Shown one piece after another: positions 6,262 to 6,856 of a stretch of 6,856 nucleotides of DNA. The stretch is from an uncultured Eggerthellaceae bacterium (GTDB lineage: Bacteria; Actinomycetota; Coriobacteriia; Coriobacteriales; Eggerthellaceae). The notes under the pieces were generated by a model. It saw only the letters and a program-made list of their open reading frames with translations. It ran no database searches and was not told where the DNA came from. How positions within the stretch are numbered: position 1 is the stretch's first letter; each line of letters opens with the position of its first letter. Position numbers and translations under genes: made by a program. The stretch spans positions 1 through 6,856 of the forward strand of contig CAUDUM010000015.1 in assembly GCA_958452575.1 (NCBI GenBank), given 5' to 3'.

Positions 6262-6856
6262 CGGCGCCCGCATCCGCGCCGGCGCTGCGCATCTTCGCCG
6301 GCACCACCGAGGGCCGCCTTCTGTGCGAATGGGCGAGCGGGGCGGGCATCCCCGCCCGTGCCTACGCGGCAACCGAGTACGGAGGCGAGCTTTTGGGCGA
6401 GCTTCCGGGCATCGAGGTGCATGCGGGCAGGCTCGACGAGGCCGACATGGAGCGCGAGCTTTCCGGCGCGCGCATCGTCGTCGACGCCACGCACCCCTTC
6501 GCTACGCTCGCAAGCGGCAACATCCGGGCCGCTTCGCTCGCCGTGGGTGCACGATGCCTGCGCCTTGCGCGCCCGGTCGAGGCGCTGCCCAAAGGCGTCG
6601 TGTCGGTCGCGTCGATCGCCTGTGCGGCGCGTTTTCTCTCCGAGAACCCGGGTCGCGCGCTTCTCACGACGGGGAGCAAGGAGCTTGCTCCCTACACACG
6701 CGTCGCCGATTTCGCGGAGCGCTTCTTCGTGCGTGTGCTCCCGCTGCCCGGTGTTATAACGAAGTGCATCGACGCGGGGTTTTCGCCGTCGCACGTCATC
6801 GGCATGCAGGGGCCCTTCACCCGCGAGCTCAACGAGGCGATGCTTCGGCAGGTGGG
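6258..6856 (+). CDS. cbiJ: (Cobalt-)precorrin-6A reductase (CbiJ/CobK), 5' part
   Basis: CbiJ/CobK reduces the macrocycle of (cobalt-)precorrin-6A to 6B with NAD(P)H. It starts with GTG at 6258, overlapping the cbiC stop by four bases (GTGA), and runs off the window end with 199 complete codons; the family is usually about 250 residues, so roughly 50 are missing unless it is fused to another domain beyond the edge. After a short Ala/Pro-rich lead it has LRIFAGTTEGR (10-20, the dinucleotide-binding loop), VDATHPFA at 75-82, LLTTGSKEL at 135-143 followed by a Tyr, an RVLPLPG motif, and IGMQGPF at 181-187 with ELNEAM behind. These are the CobK signatures in the expected order. No good Shine-Dalgarno site precedes it, only AGGCGG at 6246-6251, so translation probably depends on coupling to cbiC. 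Confidence 0.93.
   Translation, partial: MTAPASAPALRIFAGTTEGRLLCEWASGAGIPARAYAATEYGGELLGELPGIEVHAGRLDEADMERELSGARIVVDATHPFATLASGNIRAASLAVGARCLRLARPVEALPKGVVSVASIACAARFLSENPGRALLTTGSKELAPYTRVADFAERFFVRVLPLPGVITKCIDAGFSPSHVIGMQGPFTRELNEAMLRQV

Noticed and set aside
6228..6794. 188-codon minus-strand frame opposite cbiJ
   Set aside because: The plus strand carries all CobK/CbiJ motifs in order, so this is a shadow of that gene.
1..6856. Mobile element, CRISPR, tRNA/rRNA or cobalamin riboswitch in the window
   Set aside because: Coding sequence fills the window end to end; no direct-repeat array, terminal inverted repeats, transposase motif or B12-box-like conserved leader was seen.

Overview
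The window is a gap-free stretch of one plus-strand operon for adenosylcobalamin (coenzyme B12) synthesis. It holds seven recognisable protein genes and one fused gene, read in the order cobS (3' part) – [CobU-like + CobC fusion] – cbiB – cobD – cbiP/cobQ – cobO (cobA/btuR) – cbiC – cbiJ/cobK (5' part). The DNA is very G+C-rich. Codons end mostly in G or C, some starts are GTG, and Shine-Dalgarno sites are strong where visible. Together with the protein style and the compact layout this suggests a high-GC Gram-positive, most likely an anaerobic Coriobacteriia (Eggerthellaceae-like) actinobacterium. That placement is inference from style; no taxonomic marker is present.

Layout: positions 1-1421 encode nucleotide-loop assembly: CobS (cobalamin synthase, integral membrane) and a fusion of a shrunken CobU-like domain to a CobC-type histidine phosphatase. 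Positions 1421-3615 encode the aminopropanol arm: CobD makes aminopropanol phosphate from threonine phosphate, and CbiB attaches it to cobyric acid. Positions 3608-5619 encode CbiP, which amidates the side chains, and CobO, which adds the adenosyl ligand to cobalt. Positions 5620-6856 return to ring construction: CbiC (precorrin-8 methylmutase) and CbiJ/CobK (precorrin-6A reductase, cut by the window end). Every junction is an overlap or a direct abutment (4, 1, 4, 8, 4, 0 and 4 bases), so there is no intergenic DNA, no room for an internal promoter or terminator between genes, and translation is probably coupled. No RNA gene, riboswitch, mobile element, CRISPR array or long repeat was seen. 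Both ends lie inside genes, so the operon continues in both directions.

The system itself is well known. The most unusual item is the fused gene at 420-1421. Its N-terminal CobU-like half keeps the family fold signature at both ends but has lost the guanylylated histidine segment, the P-loop Ser/Thr and the Asn-Glu pair, so it looks like a pseudo-enzyme or a repurposed domain attached to an apparently intact alpha-ribazole phosphatase. I did not find evidence for a wholly new biological system here.
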